Shown: positions 12,462 through 25,502 of the stretch, piece by piece | How the letters are laid out: the number at the start of each line of letters is the position of its first letter | Position numbering within the stretch: position 1 is the first letter of the stretch | Assembly: GCA_025403435.1 (NCBI GenBank) | Contig: CM046341.1 | Location: forward strand, 8,765,219-8,829,218 | DNA from: Artocarpus heterophyllus | Taxonomy: Eukaryota; Streptophyta; Magnoliopsida; Rosales; Moraceae | Direction: 5' to 3' | DNA: 64,000 nucleotides | Notes under the pieces: model-generated | What the model was told of the DNA's origin: nothing | The model's input: the letters and a program-made list of their open reading frames with translations, nothing else | Databases searched by the model: none | Position numbers and translations under genes: made by a program

Positions 12462-13597
12462 CCTTGAATCTCTTCAGATGACGATAGAGCAAAAGTTAGT
12501 GCTGAATGCTATCCCAATATAAGTTTCAAACCGAAGTCCAGAGTTTCTTTCCTTAAAGGTTGCGGCATCGCTTGCAATGACATCAATGTTGCAACAATCT
12601 TCCTACTTAGAGTATTAGCCACCCGATTCGCCTTTCTTAGATGGTAAAAGATTTCACAATCATAATCCTTCACTAGCTCTAACCATCTCCGCTGCCTTAT
12701 GTTCAGGCTCTTCTGAGTGAAAAAGTACTTCAAACTTTGATGGTCGGTGTAAATCTTACATTGAACTCTGTACAAGTAATGTCTCTAAATCTTAAATGCA
12801 AAAACTACCGTTGCCAAATCAAGATCGTGAGTAGGATAGTTCTTCTCATAATTCTTTAGTTTCCTTGAAGCATATGCAATCACTTTACCGTTTTGCGTTA
12901 GCACTGCTCCGAGACCCATTTTCTAAGCGTCGCTGTATACGACAAATCCCTCTTCTCCTCCTGGAATTGCTAAAATTGGAGCCGAGGTTAGCCTTTTCTT
13001 TAGTTCTTGAAAACTCTTTTTGCAATTGTCTGTCCACTCGAACTTCTTCCCTTTGCAAGTCAAGTTGGTGACCGGCAAGGCCATCTTAGAGAAAGATTCC
13101 ACAAACTTCCAGTAATGTCCAGCTAAACCTAAGAAGCTTCTTATCTCACTTGCATTCTTAGGTTGCTTCCAGTTAAGAACAGCCTCAACCTTAGCAGGAT
13201 CCACCATTATTTCATCTTTTGATACAACATGCCCTAAGAAAGATACACAGTCGAGCCAGCACTCACACTTAGAGAACTTTGTGTATAACTTATGTCTCTT
13301 CAAGGTCCTTAGCACAATCCTCAGGTGCTTAACATACTCTTCCCGACTTTTCGAATAAACAAGAATATCATCGATAAACACCATGACAAATTTATTAAGG
13401 TAATCCTTGAACATCTAATTCTTTAGGTCAATAAAAGCTGCAGGTGCATTTGTTAGACTAAAATGTATAACCACAACTTCATAGTGACCATACATCGATC
13501 TAAAGACGGTCTTAGGAATGTCTCCTTCCTTTATCTTAAGTTGATGGTACCTTAACTGCAAATCGATCTTCAAAAACACTGAAGCACCTTTTATCTT
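12462..13597 (-). mobile_element. Ty3/gypsy fragment: reverse transcriptase to RNase H, decayed
   Basis: On the minus strand the fragment reads from the reverse transcriptase palm (KGASVF...IDL) through the catalytic [10 protein letters not shown] block at about 13,370, the [12 protein letters not shown] connector and RNase H (SDA, then [10 protein letters not shown] near 12,735) to just past LSRK. Order and wording match the intact Tekay-type element at 26,062-30,693 in this window, so it is an older relative. It has in-frame stops (for example after DLKN near 13,415), frameshifts, and no gag, integrase or LTRs. It begins exactly where unit B stops matching unit C. Confidence 0.85.
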
Positions 13598-15239
13598 CAG
13601 TTTTGTTTGGACATAATTAATACTTTTTTTTTAATTACGGAAAAGGATATTAATTGGCATTAAAGATAGATTGGCACATACTTCTTACATTAGCCTACAC
13701 TAAAAGTGCTAAAACATGGCTCTTTAGTTGGAATTATTTACTTTCATCTAACTACAGTGTAAAACTTTCAGCAACTATAGTAGAAAAAAGTTGCTACTGT
13801 GTAAAACTCTTATATATTATAGTTCTTAAACTTAAAATTTTAGTTAGAATTAAAGTGCCAAACAGCTTAATAGTGTAAACAAAGGGAAAATGAGGTCATA
13901 TATTAATCCTCAGCTCAGCTCAATCTGATTTCAAACGTTTAGGGTACGTATTAAAGTGTAAGGAGAATTTCTCGTTCAACAATATGTAAATAATATTTTT
14001 TAAAATAAGGTTTACATTTTTATGTATAAATCTTCATAAATACCGTTATTCAATTATATATTCCTAAGGATTACTCTGAGGCACACCATTAGGTTCACTC
14101 GTACGACACAATGGCATGTCATTGCAAAAAGGTGTGTATTAACGATGACTTGCCCCTCTATCGATCCATAAATCATAATTAAAAAAATACAGAATTAAGA
14201 AAATCTGATAACAAAAAGTAAAGAAGAAATAAAATTTATATACATATAAAAATAGACAACAGGTATTAATAGAATTATATACCCTATATACGTGTATGGC
14301 AAAACATGAAAAGAGGTAAATGAATTTAAAAAATATTAAAAAACTTAATTATATTATTCCCCTAATCATTTACAAAAAATTATCAAACAAAAAAAAAAAG
14401 AACTCAAAAGAAAAGGATAGAGAAAAAAAGGCAATTAAAGAGAGATGCAAATGGGAGGCATCTAGAAGATAGCACAAATATTCCAACTGTATGGGAAAAA
14501 ATATCCGAGTGAAAAATATATTTATAAAAATAATAAAAAAAAGAGGCATGCAACTACTCTTGGGTAGAAAGAGAAAGCCAGCAACTTCATTAAAGTGGAA
14601 TTTTTAGAAACTTACATGATAGTGATAAAGCAGTGATGATGATCTTAAGTTGCAGGGAAAAGTAGCATCCAAATTTTTTGACGGTAAGGAATCCGCCACA
14701 TACACATATTAACATATATACACGCGGGTTGTATAGGTACTGCACAACCTTTTTTTTTATTATTTTTTAAATATTGGTATGACACACTTTTGTCACAAAT
14801 GCTTGCAAATGAGAAGACGAGAATCAGATCAGTGGGATGCACCACATTCACTTGCAATGTGCAGCCATGTGACAATCGCGATCGTCTGCATTTTCATCAT
14901 TTATTTGATTTTATTTATGTGGAATAATAACGTTATAATTTAATTATTAAAAGACGAGAATCAGATTAGCGGGAGGCACCACATTCTCTTTGCCATGTGA
15001 CGATCGCGCATTTTCATCATTTTATTTGTTTTTATTTGTGGAATAATAACGTTATAATTTAATTATTATACCCTGTTGGAGTTGAGAAATATATAATAGA
15101 AACTACTAGAATCTAGTTAGCCTTTCTTTCTTTCCTTTTTCGTTCCTTTTCTAAGACATGTCATCGTTAAAATTCAATCAAAAATTTCTTTTAAATATAT
15201 TTTTATCTTAAAAAAAAAACCTAAAAAGACTTTGAGTGT
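13598..15239. other. AT-rich unique DNA between units B and C
   Basis: I see no gene and no match elsewhere in the window, apart from the tandem duplication listed at 14,815-15,069. The 76-residue frame at 14,645-14,875 and similar short frames have no recognisable motif. A trinucleotide-poor, A- and T-run-rich composition suggests old decayed repeats. Confidence 0.5.
14815..15069. repeat. Tandem direct duplication, two units
   Basis: Unit 1 (14,815-14,949) and unit 2 (14,952-15,069) both start AGACGAGAATCAGAT and end with the same AATAATAACGTTATAATTTA phrase. Unit 2 is shorter by small internal deletions around the CACATTC and CGATCGC stretches. The copies differ at several bases, so the duplication is not recent. 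Confidence 0.8.
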
Positions 15240-17000
15240 TAAAAATTTTCTCATAGAGCGAATTTTTGCTTTCAATCTTTAGTAACGACATGGCATCATG
15301 AAAGGTTGATTATGTCTTCGTTAAAATATTGTTGTCTAGTAGTGGTTAGTGATTGATCCGTTTGGTGAATGGATTCGAATTGTGTTGATTTAGATTATTT
15401 TGATTTAAGTTGTGTAATTTAAATTGTTATTCGAATTGACTTTTACATGTGCATTTAAAGTGTTAATATGAAGAGGGGAATAAAATTGGAATTTATATTT
15501 GGATAGATAGTAGAAAAAGTTTTTGATTTATTAACAAATCTAACAAATCTTAATGTTTATGATATAACAAAAATATGCAATATGGATCTTGATTTTCTCC
15601 TCTCTTCATTAGGAACGTAATGAAAGAAGAATCGGTTTAATCGACTATCAAATTAAGAAGTTATGATTTTTTCCTATAAATGTAGGAGAGAGAATATGAG
15701 ATTTTACTGTAGCAAATTGACCTGAGTCCAAAAAGTTCAAGGGAGAGTACAAATATGAAAACTTGGATTTAAAAGATTCATTTGATTTGAGTTTTAAAAG
15801 AAACAAACATGTATCTAAATGATTTTTTAGACTCAGAGTCTAAAGAGTTAACTTAATATGCCAAACAAATAGGCTCTAATGAAAGAAAAATTTGGTATTA
15901 ATGAAATATGTAGTCAATAATTATTCCATTAATATTAAAGAAGAAGGAACATCATTAGTTATTTTGCTATCCTTATCTTTATGGAGATATTATGCATGAA
16001 AGCTGGCGAAATTTTGATAGAGTACTTTCCTGGTCTATGCAAAAGAATGTAAAAGTCATAGATTTTTCTTTTCTTTTTTTTTTTTGTGCAAGAAAATGAA
16101 TGCAATGAAATGGCTTCTTTTGTTAATAGACCAATGACTGTGGAATTGTGATTATCACTATTCATTAGTACTAGTTGTGTTTTGTTCTGATTGAGAAGTT
16201 TATGGCTATGAGCGGGCGGGATCAAACTGAAGGTGATACGTGTGAAGAGGAACAAGAACATTATAATATAAAGGTTAACTTTTGTTTTTGTTTTTGTTTT
16301 TGGTTTTTTTTATTATACCGTCAAAAGATCTGCTATTAATTGACTTTCACTTTTTAAAATAGGTATTGTTGGGCACTCACACCTACCATTCAACATACAC
16401 ACCTCGCATCATTTTAAAACATTGCCTCCAATATTTCTATAAGATTCTCAACTATCCACCATTTCATTTTTTTTCTTACTTAAATATATTAATTTTCTCT
16501 TTTTGTAAAGTAAAAGAAAAAGGAGTATTTACTATATTTTCTTTTCGTAACCAACACCATTTCATTTAAAAATTTCCTTTCTTATATTAACATATGCATG
16601 TGTGTCGTGCCTAAAGCTAACAAAAATATTAGTGAGAAATAAAGAAATAAGAATGTTAAAGTAAGGAAAAATAAAATGATGTTGAAAGGAAAAAAAAAGT
16701 GGTTAAAAAGTAAGTCACATGAAGATATTAGGGTTAAAATAATGAGGAAATTAAACAAATGACTTGTTTGATCGCCTTTTTAAATCAATTATCGATTTTT
16801 TTTTGGTTTTGAGGTAAAATGCCAATTTTTTTAAGAATTGCAAGAAATAACCTTTTTTATATTAGCTGTACATTAATGATTAACTGCTAAAAACAAATGC
16901 CAATTTTTTTTTAAGAATTACAAGAAATAACCTTTTTTATATTATCAATATATTAAAGATTAACTATAGCTTATCATTTCCCTTCAAAAAAACTATAGTT
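15240..17000. repeat. Upstream part of the duplicated spacer, unit C
   Basis: This matches 43,928-45,590 of unit D throughout. The first 55 bases of the window match 16,507-16,562, so unit A also descends from it. No conserved protein is encoded. Short frames such as the one at 15,959-16,261 are broken in the other copy. Confidence 0.7.
15352..15878. mobile_element. Candidate hAT-like MITE in unit C
   Basis: The left edge reads GATCCGTTTGGTGAAT and the right edge, on the other strand, reads CTATTTGTTTGGCATATT. The unit D copy (44,036-44,566) has CCGTTTGGCAAAT and GGCCGTTTGTTTAGCAT at its edges. Imperfect inverted termini of this GTTTGG type are common in plant hAT-derived MITEs. I cannot see a clean target duplication, so the call is tentative. 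Confidence 0.3.
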
Positions 17001-18428
17001 TGTCATAAATTTACTAATAATTTATCATGGATAAACCACTAAATTATTGAGTGAAATTGGTCAAATGCTAACTAGCATTAGCTAATCATTTATAAACTAC
17101 CGAGTTAATAAAAATAAACCACCAACTTAATAAGTGATAAACCACATGCCAGTGTACCACTGTTAGCATTTGTATATTATTAATTGATATTAGTATATCG
17201 TTGATTTACATTAGTATATAATTGATAAACTATTTAGAAAAAAGCGTCATTTTTTAATTTTAAAAAACTACCATCATTTACTAAAAAAAGCTCAAAAAAC
17301 TGTTTCTCATGAATAAATAAATTTATTTTAAATTTTATAGTGAGCGTGTATTTAAAAAGGGAGTGTAAAGAGTTTAAAAAGACAAGGAAAAAAAAAGGTA
17401 TCTCAATATTACCAATCCATTGGAATATTATAGTACTTAATGACCGTTAATTAATTGCAACCGCTATCTCTTCATCGTTTGAAAGTGGATGAAACTAAAG
17501 GCAAACTCGTTTTCTACTATTTCTAGACATCTCGTAATACATGTTTATTATGCATCCTAGAATATTGAGCCAACTTTATGATCAACAGTGAAAAGTTAAA
17601 AACTTATGTGGTAGATAATGTCATTTTCTTCTATTCAGATAATACCACTATTACTTTATCGATCGTTGTTAGGATTTTTTGCCTTTCTATTTTGCTTCTT
17701 TATTTTATTTTGTTTTATTTTATGCTCATTTTGAATGAAAGCTTTATCGTATAAGCTTTTAATGATGAATTATCTCAAAGCCAAAATATTAATGACTTGA
17801 TCAATTGTGTCCTTTTTATGATTTAATTTGTTGCTTTTAATCTTTGTCTTTTCATCTTAAATAATTGTCTGAAGGCCTTAAGCATGAGAATATGGGCGTC
17901 TTTGCTGAAAATCAGACACTCGAAATCCTAGACCTTTCCTTTTTTTTTCTTTGATTTTTTTTTGTTTGATATTGATAATTCCTTAATTTGATCCAAATGA
18001 TAGAGAATTGAAGAAATACACTATCAATTAAATTGAGGAAAAAGCCACAAACCATAGAAATTAATAAATCATGTAATTACAAGCATAATATATAGCGATG
18101 AATTCATAACTATATCTTTAATATTATAGTCCAAAATCATATATTTAGTAAAAAAAAAAGAAGAAGAAAGTAACATAAGATCAACAAAATCAGAGATGGC
18201 ATTAATAATGCTTAACATAAAAAACAGTTTACATAAAAAACATAGACAAGCCACCGAGGCATCTAAATTACCAATGCAATCAAGATGCTATTTATTTAGA
18301 CCGTAACAAATTACACATAGCATTTTGATGGCAGCAGACTACCAAATAGATTAAAAAATTGAGTTATTTTAAGCTTGTAATTCACATCAGCATAGAAAGA
18401 GAGACAGCTGCATACAGCGCACTCATGA
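17001..18428. repeat. AT-rich spacer of the duplicated unit (copy C)
   Basis: It is near-identical to 2,044-3,485 and related to 45,590-46,700. It has no gene. It supplies the sequence just downstream of SEO copy C. Confidence 0.7.
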
Positions 18429-20281
18429 TTAGTGATGTGCATTTGGGCCATCGATGTGGCAGCACTTGTAGCTAATGTAGGTCTCCATGGTGTGAGGGTA
18501 CTCTGGACATTTTCGGGGACATTGCCTGCAACAATGGGGACATCTATGTGGGAGCAGTATCGCATGGTCTTAGTGACCTTAGAGTGGTATTCCTTGAAAA
18601 TGGCCTCAAAGCCCCTCTCCTTCACGACATCCTTCCATTTGTCAACATCCACAATGACCTCAAAGATGGTAGAGTCGTGTCCGGTGATGATCAGGGTGGA
18701 GCCCTTGCTGGGCACTCCCAAGCACTGTCGTTCTTGTAGGCAAGCAACTTCTGGATGTCTTGTGTAACGGGGTCAACCTGCTTGTGAGACTTGCTGATGA
18801 ACAAGCTCTCAATGCCATTTTAGAACCATCCTAAAATGCCACTGTCTTTGCCTCCCTTGGCTGTTTTTCCCACCAGGAATAGCTCAATGTTGATTTTTGA
18901 GTCCTTGAAGGCAGGGTCGTTTTGGAGGGCAGTCACCTTCATGGTGAATTGTTGGATCAGTTCATTGTCTTTGTCTCCATAGAAGAAGATGTACTTCTCA
19001 TCCTTGATCTGTTAAATGATGCTCAACATATAAATAACAACAATTAACTTAAGGGGTAAAAGCCTATTCTAACTCGTGATTTGACTCACATGTCTCCTTT
19101 GTCATATGTTATGCCACGGTTAATTAAAATATTTTCATGACCTTTTAGACACGGTAAGATATTTTTTTATTTATATATTTTAGCTGATGTGGTCTGTTAT
19201 TTTTAAATAAACATAAAAAGAGAATGAAGTAGATAAGAGAGTTGAAACCATTATTGTATTTGGGTACACAATGGGCTTAAAAAAGTGTCTTCCCATTGTT
19301 GCTACTTGTGAGCAAATCTTTAGTAACTAAATATATTAGTCATATTAGGAGCATCTAAAATTATGTGATTATAGACATAATAATTTCAGACTTGACTCTT
19401 TCTTGTTTAAATTTAAAAAGAACGAAATATCCTATATTATTTAAAAATTCACACGCTATTCATTGGGACCACAGCCATCTACACAACTTTGCATACGCGT
19501 TAATTTTTAACTAATTAGAGTTAAAGCCCATGACTTGATTACTTTGAAAAGCCAGTGACTTAATTTGATGATATTTTGACATTTTTACTTTGGAAAACAT
19601 ACTGCTTTTGAGACTAAAATTATAAATTTTATAATTATCTTTTTTTTTTCTTAACATAAGTATTGATTGATTTTGACAGGGCATTGAACATATTGATATT
19701 TACAGCGGTATCAATGGTTGGGTGAATGTTGCCTACAACAGTACCAATCCAGTTAGTCTTGTCGGAAATAATCTTTTGAGCCTCCAAGTCAAATGGGAAT
19801 GCCTCCAATCCCCAACTCTTGATCAAGTGAATTGCGTTGGTGTTTGCCACTTTTCCCTATGGGCTAATCACCACAAATCGAGGCTTGCCCTTGAACTCCC
19901 ACTCTTTTTTGATGAATCTGATGCCTACAATCAGTGAATATTGCTGCAAAATGTACCATGGGATCTTAGGGCTCGGAATCTCGAGCTTCTTCCGCATCTC
20001 GTCAGTCCATTGCTCCATAATTGGAACCCACATGTTTGTGTAGTTCCTTTCCTTCTTTGTTTTCTTGTAAACCAGTTTGAGGAGCGTAATGTCTTCCTTG
20101 GTGATCTCTAGGGTTGAAAAGAACAGGAATACGTTTTTCTTCCTCAACACTTCAATGTTCATCTAGTTAAAGAAAATAATTAATTGTAAAGAAACAGCTT
20201 ATTTAAACATAATTAAAAAAATTTAAAAGAACATATTTTATTATATTATGTTTTTGTAGTTGTAAGCATGGAACGGTATTA

Positions 20282-20321
<40 letters not shown>

Positions 20322-22120
20322 GTTAAAAAGCCTTTTTACCCTTCTATTAGGTTCTTTTTTATTTTATTTTTAAGAGGTTTTTGAGAAAGCAGATACAACC
20401 GAAAATATTAGTTTGAAATTGTAACAAGTCAGAGCATTATATTGTAGCAGTTTTTTGCTTTTAACTATAGCTACCGAGAGTTTTATACTGTTTGCTCATT
20501 GAAACTAACAGTTTCAACCAAGAGACCAAATATAGCTTATTTTATAATGAAACTACTACGGAAGCATACCTGTCTATTTATGGAACCATCAATGAGCGGC
20601 TGGAAAGTAGTTTCCTTGATAAATATCAAGGCATTGAAAACTTCCAGGACTTTTGTTGAGGTTCTCAAGAGCTGCCTGACTTTGCAATTAGCCTCGGCAT
20701 CAGTCGCAATTTTTTTAATAAAAGATTCAATTATCATAGATTAATTACACACACCGGGTGCTTGCAAGGAATATAATGATGAAACAAGAAACTATATATG
20801 GTTCTTGCAAATTTACCTAGTTGCCTTTTGCAAATAGTCAGATGCAGGTTAAGCCTGTTGGGGATGAAGTGGATTTTTTGAGAATAGGGAGCTAAATCAT
20901 GAGGCTTCTCGGGCCTGAATTATTAACAAAGACATCGATAACAACAAACAACATTAATATAATGACTTATTAATTTAAATAAGGTAAGCTAATTAATTAT
21001 ATAAAATGTTGTCTATAAGTAGCTCTATGCATAGTAAATGGTAGTAACATTAATTGTTTTGCAATTTACAACTTACTTGTCACTAAGCAGAGTGGAGATC
21101 TTAGTTGAAATGGCTACAATTGTGACAATATGCCAGTAGACATCCACTGGCAAGTGGTCCAATGCCGCGGGCAACTCGGGTACATTTTTTGGGGCATGGA
21201 CAGATAGCTTCTTGAACTCGTCGAAGATGGTGATGACACGAGTGGTTGTCTTAATGAGGTTGCTGACCTCGTGAATTGCTTCCCGGCGTTTTGGGAGCTC
21301 GGACGGCTTGATGAGTTGCGGCACTTTTTTCAGGATAGCCAATTGTTTCGCCAGGGCGTCCGATCGGAAGAGGCTGGCGAGGTGCCAGAAATCCCTGAAA
21401 TCGTTGGCGAAAGGGGCAAGGGTTGGGACTGACTTTGCTTCCAATGAGTAGCTGGAAAGCTTGTGGAGAATTGAAAGGTCTATTTCGTGTGCAATTTTCT
21501 AGCCCGGAGGTTTGCATGAAAGCGGCAAATTATTACAAATTAGTCAATTTTGTCAATTTATGCATGCACTAAGCCAAAATGAGAAAAAAAAAAAGATAAG
21601 AAAAAATAGAGAGGTTATAAGCAATTTAATTATACCTCGCTGCTTGCGGACTTAATTGTGCATAAGGGAATAGTGAAGTTGACTTTAGGCCTCTTCTCCT
21701 CTGTGTTTTCCACATGAACTTTGCTTCCCTGTAATCAGTCAAAAGCAATGTTTAATTGGTTAGCACTCAAAAGGGTTTTCTTTTTGTCAGGAGTTTTTAT
21801 TTGCAAAATTTTAATGGGGCCTTTTTTACGTGAGTAGATCTTATGGTTTTCGGCCATTCCTTTATTATCCTTTTTCTTTTTTAGAGCTGTTCTCCATTTA
21901 GATTTTTTCTACTTTGTGATGTGAGACTTTGGGCGTTTCTCCTCCTACTTTTTATACACCGTAAATTTTCTACTTCTTCTTTCTTCTTTTTATTGTTAAC
22001 AAAATAAGAGTGGATGCTTTGAAAAAAGGCTCATGCATGCCCCGTTGGCACATCGGGAGTCTTGGGGACCATCGAGGAGTGGAAAGGGCCTGAACTAAAC
22101 TCTTTCTGTCCATTTAACTA

Positions 22121-22283
22121 GGTTTGTCTACCTATCACTGAGCCCACACACATGTGGTGCATATTGGCACAAAGGCCCCAAAATATGGCTATAGGGATTC
22201 GAACTTTGATGGAACGAAAAAAAAGACACTTGGCAAAAGCAACCGCACAGAGGTTTAGTTAAGATGTATTAAATTTTTTTGAT
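22121..22283 (-). mobile_element. Candidate tRNA-derived SINE in SEO intron 1 (copy C)
   Basis: This is the same 163-base insertion as in copy B, with the B-box match (minus strand GTTCGAATCCC) at 22,194-22,204 and the flanking ATTTAACTA and ATCCAACTA repeats. Sharing by B and C, and absence from A, places it before the B-C split or marks a later loss in A. Confidence 0.4.
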
Positions 22284-22944
22284 ATCCAACTATTTTTTTA
22301 TGTTGATATATATTATATATATATAGATATATGTGCGTATATATGCATTGTAAATTGTGGGGATGATAACTAGCATAAAAAATGCTGGAGTCTTCCATTT
22401 GTATTTGCACCCTTGAGCAAACTCATCCTACAATAAACTCTTACTCTTACTGATCATTTTATGAAAAATGAAATTAAAATAAAAATTTACAAGCAAAAGT
22501 TCTAAAAAAAAGCTAGGTAGGCCAACAAGTGAAAATATAAAATAAACAAGCAAATACAGAAAAATTTGCAAGCAGATCTGTATATCTATGTATGTGTATA
22601 TGCATGTAACGACCTTAGTTTAATTTGTTTTCATAATTAATTAAGAAAAAAAATTCGACTTATTATCAAATTATCCACTTATACTGCATCTTGTATATAG
22701 ATATTATTTTTTATTACTGGCTGGTTTTAGGAAATTCATCTTAACAATATATACCTGCACAACTTTGTCAATAATTTGGGTAGCACACATGAGAATGTTT
22801 TGACGACGATGAACAGTGAATCTTAGTCAAAAAGACTCATCAGCGTGAACATGAGTGTCGTAAATGAGCTTAGTGATCTTCTTGTCGGACAAGGTGAAAA
22901 GGCTAATCTCGCCTCCAATGTGTTCTTTCACATTGGCGACGACA

Positions 22945-22949
22945 GTTTC
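22945..22949. repeat. Left target-site duplication (GTTTC)
   Basis: GTTTC directly precedes the first TG of the 5' LTR and is repeated directly after the last CA of the 3' LTR at 33,634-33,638. The empty site in SEO copy B reads CAGTTTCAAAC with one GTTTC (around 8,010). Confidence 0.95.
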
Positions 22950-23201
22950 TGTAACACCCGCCTATTTTATGTAACGGACCACGTTAAGTTAGTAACGCTA
23001 TTAAGGAATGTATTTAATAAATAACGTTATATGATATGATATGTGATGTGCATGTTACTAACTTTTTATGTCAAGATTTGTGACAGGTGACGACCGCAAG
23101 GAATCGTTGTGCTCTAGTGTTCATGAGAAATTATAAATATATGATTATTAAATTTATGATGCAATGATGTGTGAATGTTTTATGTTATGGCATTTAATGA
23201 C

Positions 23202-23283
23202 AGATCGGCAGGCCGAAGAAGGAAAATCGGCAGGCCGAAGAGGGAAAATCGGCAGGCCGAAGAGGGAAAATCGGCAGGCCGAA
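23202..23283. repeat. LTR dyad-repeat cluster 1 (repeated in the 3' LTR at 30,982-31,063)
   Basis: Four head-to-tail copies of a 14-base motif, ATCGGCAGGCCGAA, are spaced about 22 bases apart with AGAGGGAAA linkers. Each is a 6-base inverted repeat (GGC arms around AG). The same motif with CT in the centre forms cluster 2. Confidence 0.85.
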
Positions 23284-25307
23284 CAAAGTTGACAACAGTC
23301 AGCAGAAATCTCTCCAGAGTTATGACTGAGTTAATTACGTTAATTGGGTGAATTAATGTGATTAATTGGCATAATAATGGAATGTTTTTATCAGTTAAGG
23401 AAATTAAAGGATTAGATTTGTATTATATTAAGAGGTTTCCTATTTTTAGAAGGTGAGTTAAGGTAAGATTGATGATGTTTGACCTTCCTTTTCTATTCTT
23501 CTCCTTTTCCCACGCCAATCACCTTCTTCATAGTCAGAATATTTCTGACTTAATGAAGAGTAATGACTCTTTATTATACACATTACGTTAAAAATTTTTA
23601 TTACGCTCTTTCCTCAAATGATTTGTCTCGATTCTGAGACGTTCCTTCATTATTCTCTTCCTCCTCTCACGCCCCAAGTCACGCCCCTACAGTCAGAATT
23701 TTTCTGACTTAATGAAGGGAAATGAATTCCCATCAATGGTTTTTATTGCGTTAAAATTTTAACGTTTCCTTTTTCATTATTTTCTCTCCTTCACACGTTT
23801 TGTTTCTCAAAAAATTTCTGAGACATTCTTTCACTTCTCTTCCTCTTCCCTTCCTCACAAAATTTCTTTTTCTCTTCCACGAAAATTTTCTGATAAAAAA
23901 AAAAGAGAGAGAAGTCTTGTTTCGTTGATCGAATTCAAGAATTTCGAGAAGAAACTTCAAGGTATGAATTCAGTTTTTTTTTTGGTAAATGTAAAAAGAT
24001 GTTCTCCTCTTCAAATTTTGTCTACAATGTCTTCTTTAGGTATTGTATTTTGTTATGTGTGATGTCTCCTCACGTTTTATGTCATTTTAATGTTTTATGA
24101 AAAATGAATATTTCTGTCTTCTACCCCTCACAGTAAAATGATACTGTTTAATTTTGAAGGTATGAAAAATGTAATGATTATTCTATAGGTAAAGAATGAT
24201 GTTTTCGTGAAAAGTTGTTAATTATGCTTATGTATGAGTATGTAAGATGAATGTATTTTATGATTATGAAATGTTTTAATAAACGTTATTTTTTTGGATT
24301 GTTTGATCATAAAATGTTATGTATGTTTAAAAGATTTTATGATAATAAAAATAATATTTAAAATATGAGATGAGTGTATGGATATTTTATGATAAGTATT
24401 GATTTTTTTTATTGCACCTTAAAATGGATATATGGCATGGACACTTAAGGAAGCAAGCACAACGAGACCGCGGTGTCGTCACCAAGTGCAATATTAAGGT
24501 TAAGTAAGCTATCGATCAAGTAAGTACATTCTCACCTGCAAAATGATATGTTTTATAAAAGGTTTGAAATTATGTGCATAATGATAATTATTCTATGATG
24601 GATTTTATGATGGTTTCATTTAAAGTTCTCTCATGAAATATTTTGATGTTCATAAAGTTATGCATGTATGATGATGACGTATTTCAAAGCATGAAAATTT
24701 TATATATGTATATATATGTATCACCTAAATAAGTGTTGCACACCAATGTTATGATATGTTATGATGTCATGTTTGGTTTAGGATTAGCTACCCTTTTTCC
24801 TCTCATGACGGCGCGCCTACGATGATGATTATGGTGCAACACTTGGGCCCTTAAGATAAAATGGAATAAGTTTTTAAAATGGTCAATATTATGAAAGATA
24901 TGTTTCCATGAAATTGTGCTTAAGGCACTTTTATGATGATGATGATGATGATGTTTATGAAATGTTTTAAATTGTGAGAATTTTATGTACTTACTAAGCA
25001 TTAGCTTATTCATGTTTTATATGTCATGTTGCAGATAAGGGTAAGAGAGTCTTGGAATAGGTGGAGGACATGGAACGGCGTGTGAGCAACATGAACGATG
25101 AATTGTAACCGGAAGCACGCCAAGAAGAAATGAATTTATGATTCAATAAAATTATATATTTTGAACATATTTTATGTTGGGTTTTTAAGAACACTTATAT
25201 TATGGTTTTATAAGTTATTTTATCATTTTTTTATGAATATGAACTTTCGCTATATTTTACGCAAAGTTAGAACGTTTTAAATTTTTTACCAAAGTAGATT
25301 TGGTCTC

Positions 25308-25502
25308 GGACGGCCTGCCGAACTCCGTGTCCGGCCTGCCGAAGACCAGAAGATCGGCCGACCGATCCATTTTTTTCGGCCTGCCGAACCTGGATGAATT
25401 TTTGGTCCGAATTACAAAGCTTCTGCCGGCCTGCCGGTGGAAGACGCTCCGGCTTGCCGATGTAGTTCGGCTTGCCGAAGTCCCAAGTTCGGCCTGCCGA
25501 AC
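25308..25502. repeat. LTR dyad-repeat cluster 2 (repeated in the 3' LTR at 33,088-33,282)
   Basis: About seven copies of a TTCGGCCTGCCGAA-type motif, some with CTTGCC, lie within 195 bases near the LTR end. The arms match cluster 1 but the centre reads CT instead of AG, so these are the cluster 1 motif in inverted orientation. One extra, GATCGGCCGACCGATC near 25,351, is itself a variant dyad. Confidence 0.85.

Noticed and set aside
15959..16261. A 100-residue minus-strand frame in the unit C spacer
   Set aside because: The unit D copy (44,741-44,932) is shortened and shifted, so the frame is not conserved.
23202..23283. CRISPR-like spacing of repeats
   Set aside because: The spacers are themselves repeats, the motif is an LTR feature in a plant genome, and there are no cas genes.
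24759..25013. Minus-strand frame with a histidine run in the 5' LTR (repeated at 32,539-32,793)
   Set aside because: The His run is a (GATGAT)n microsatellite read backwards; the frame lies in LTR DNA and is duplicated only because the LTR is.
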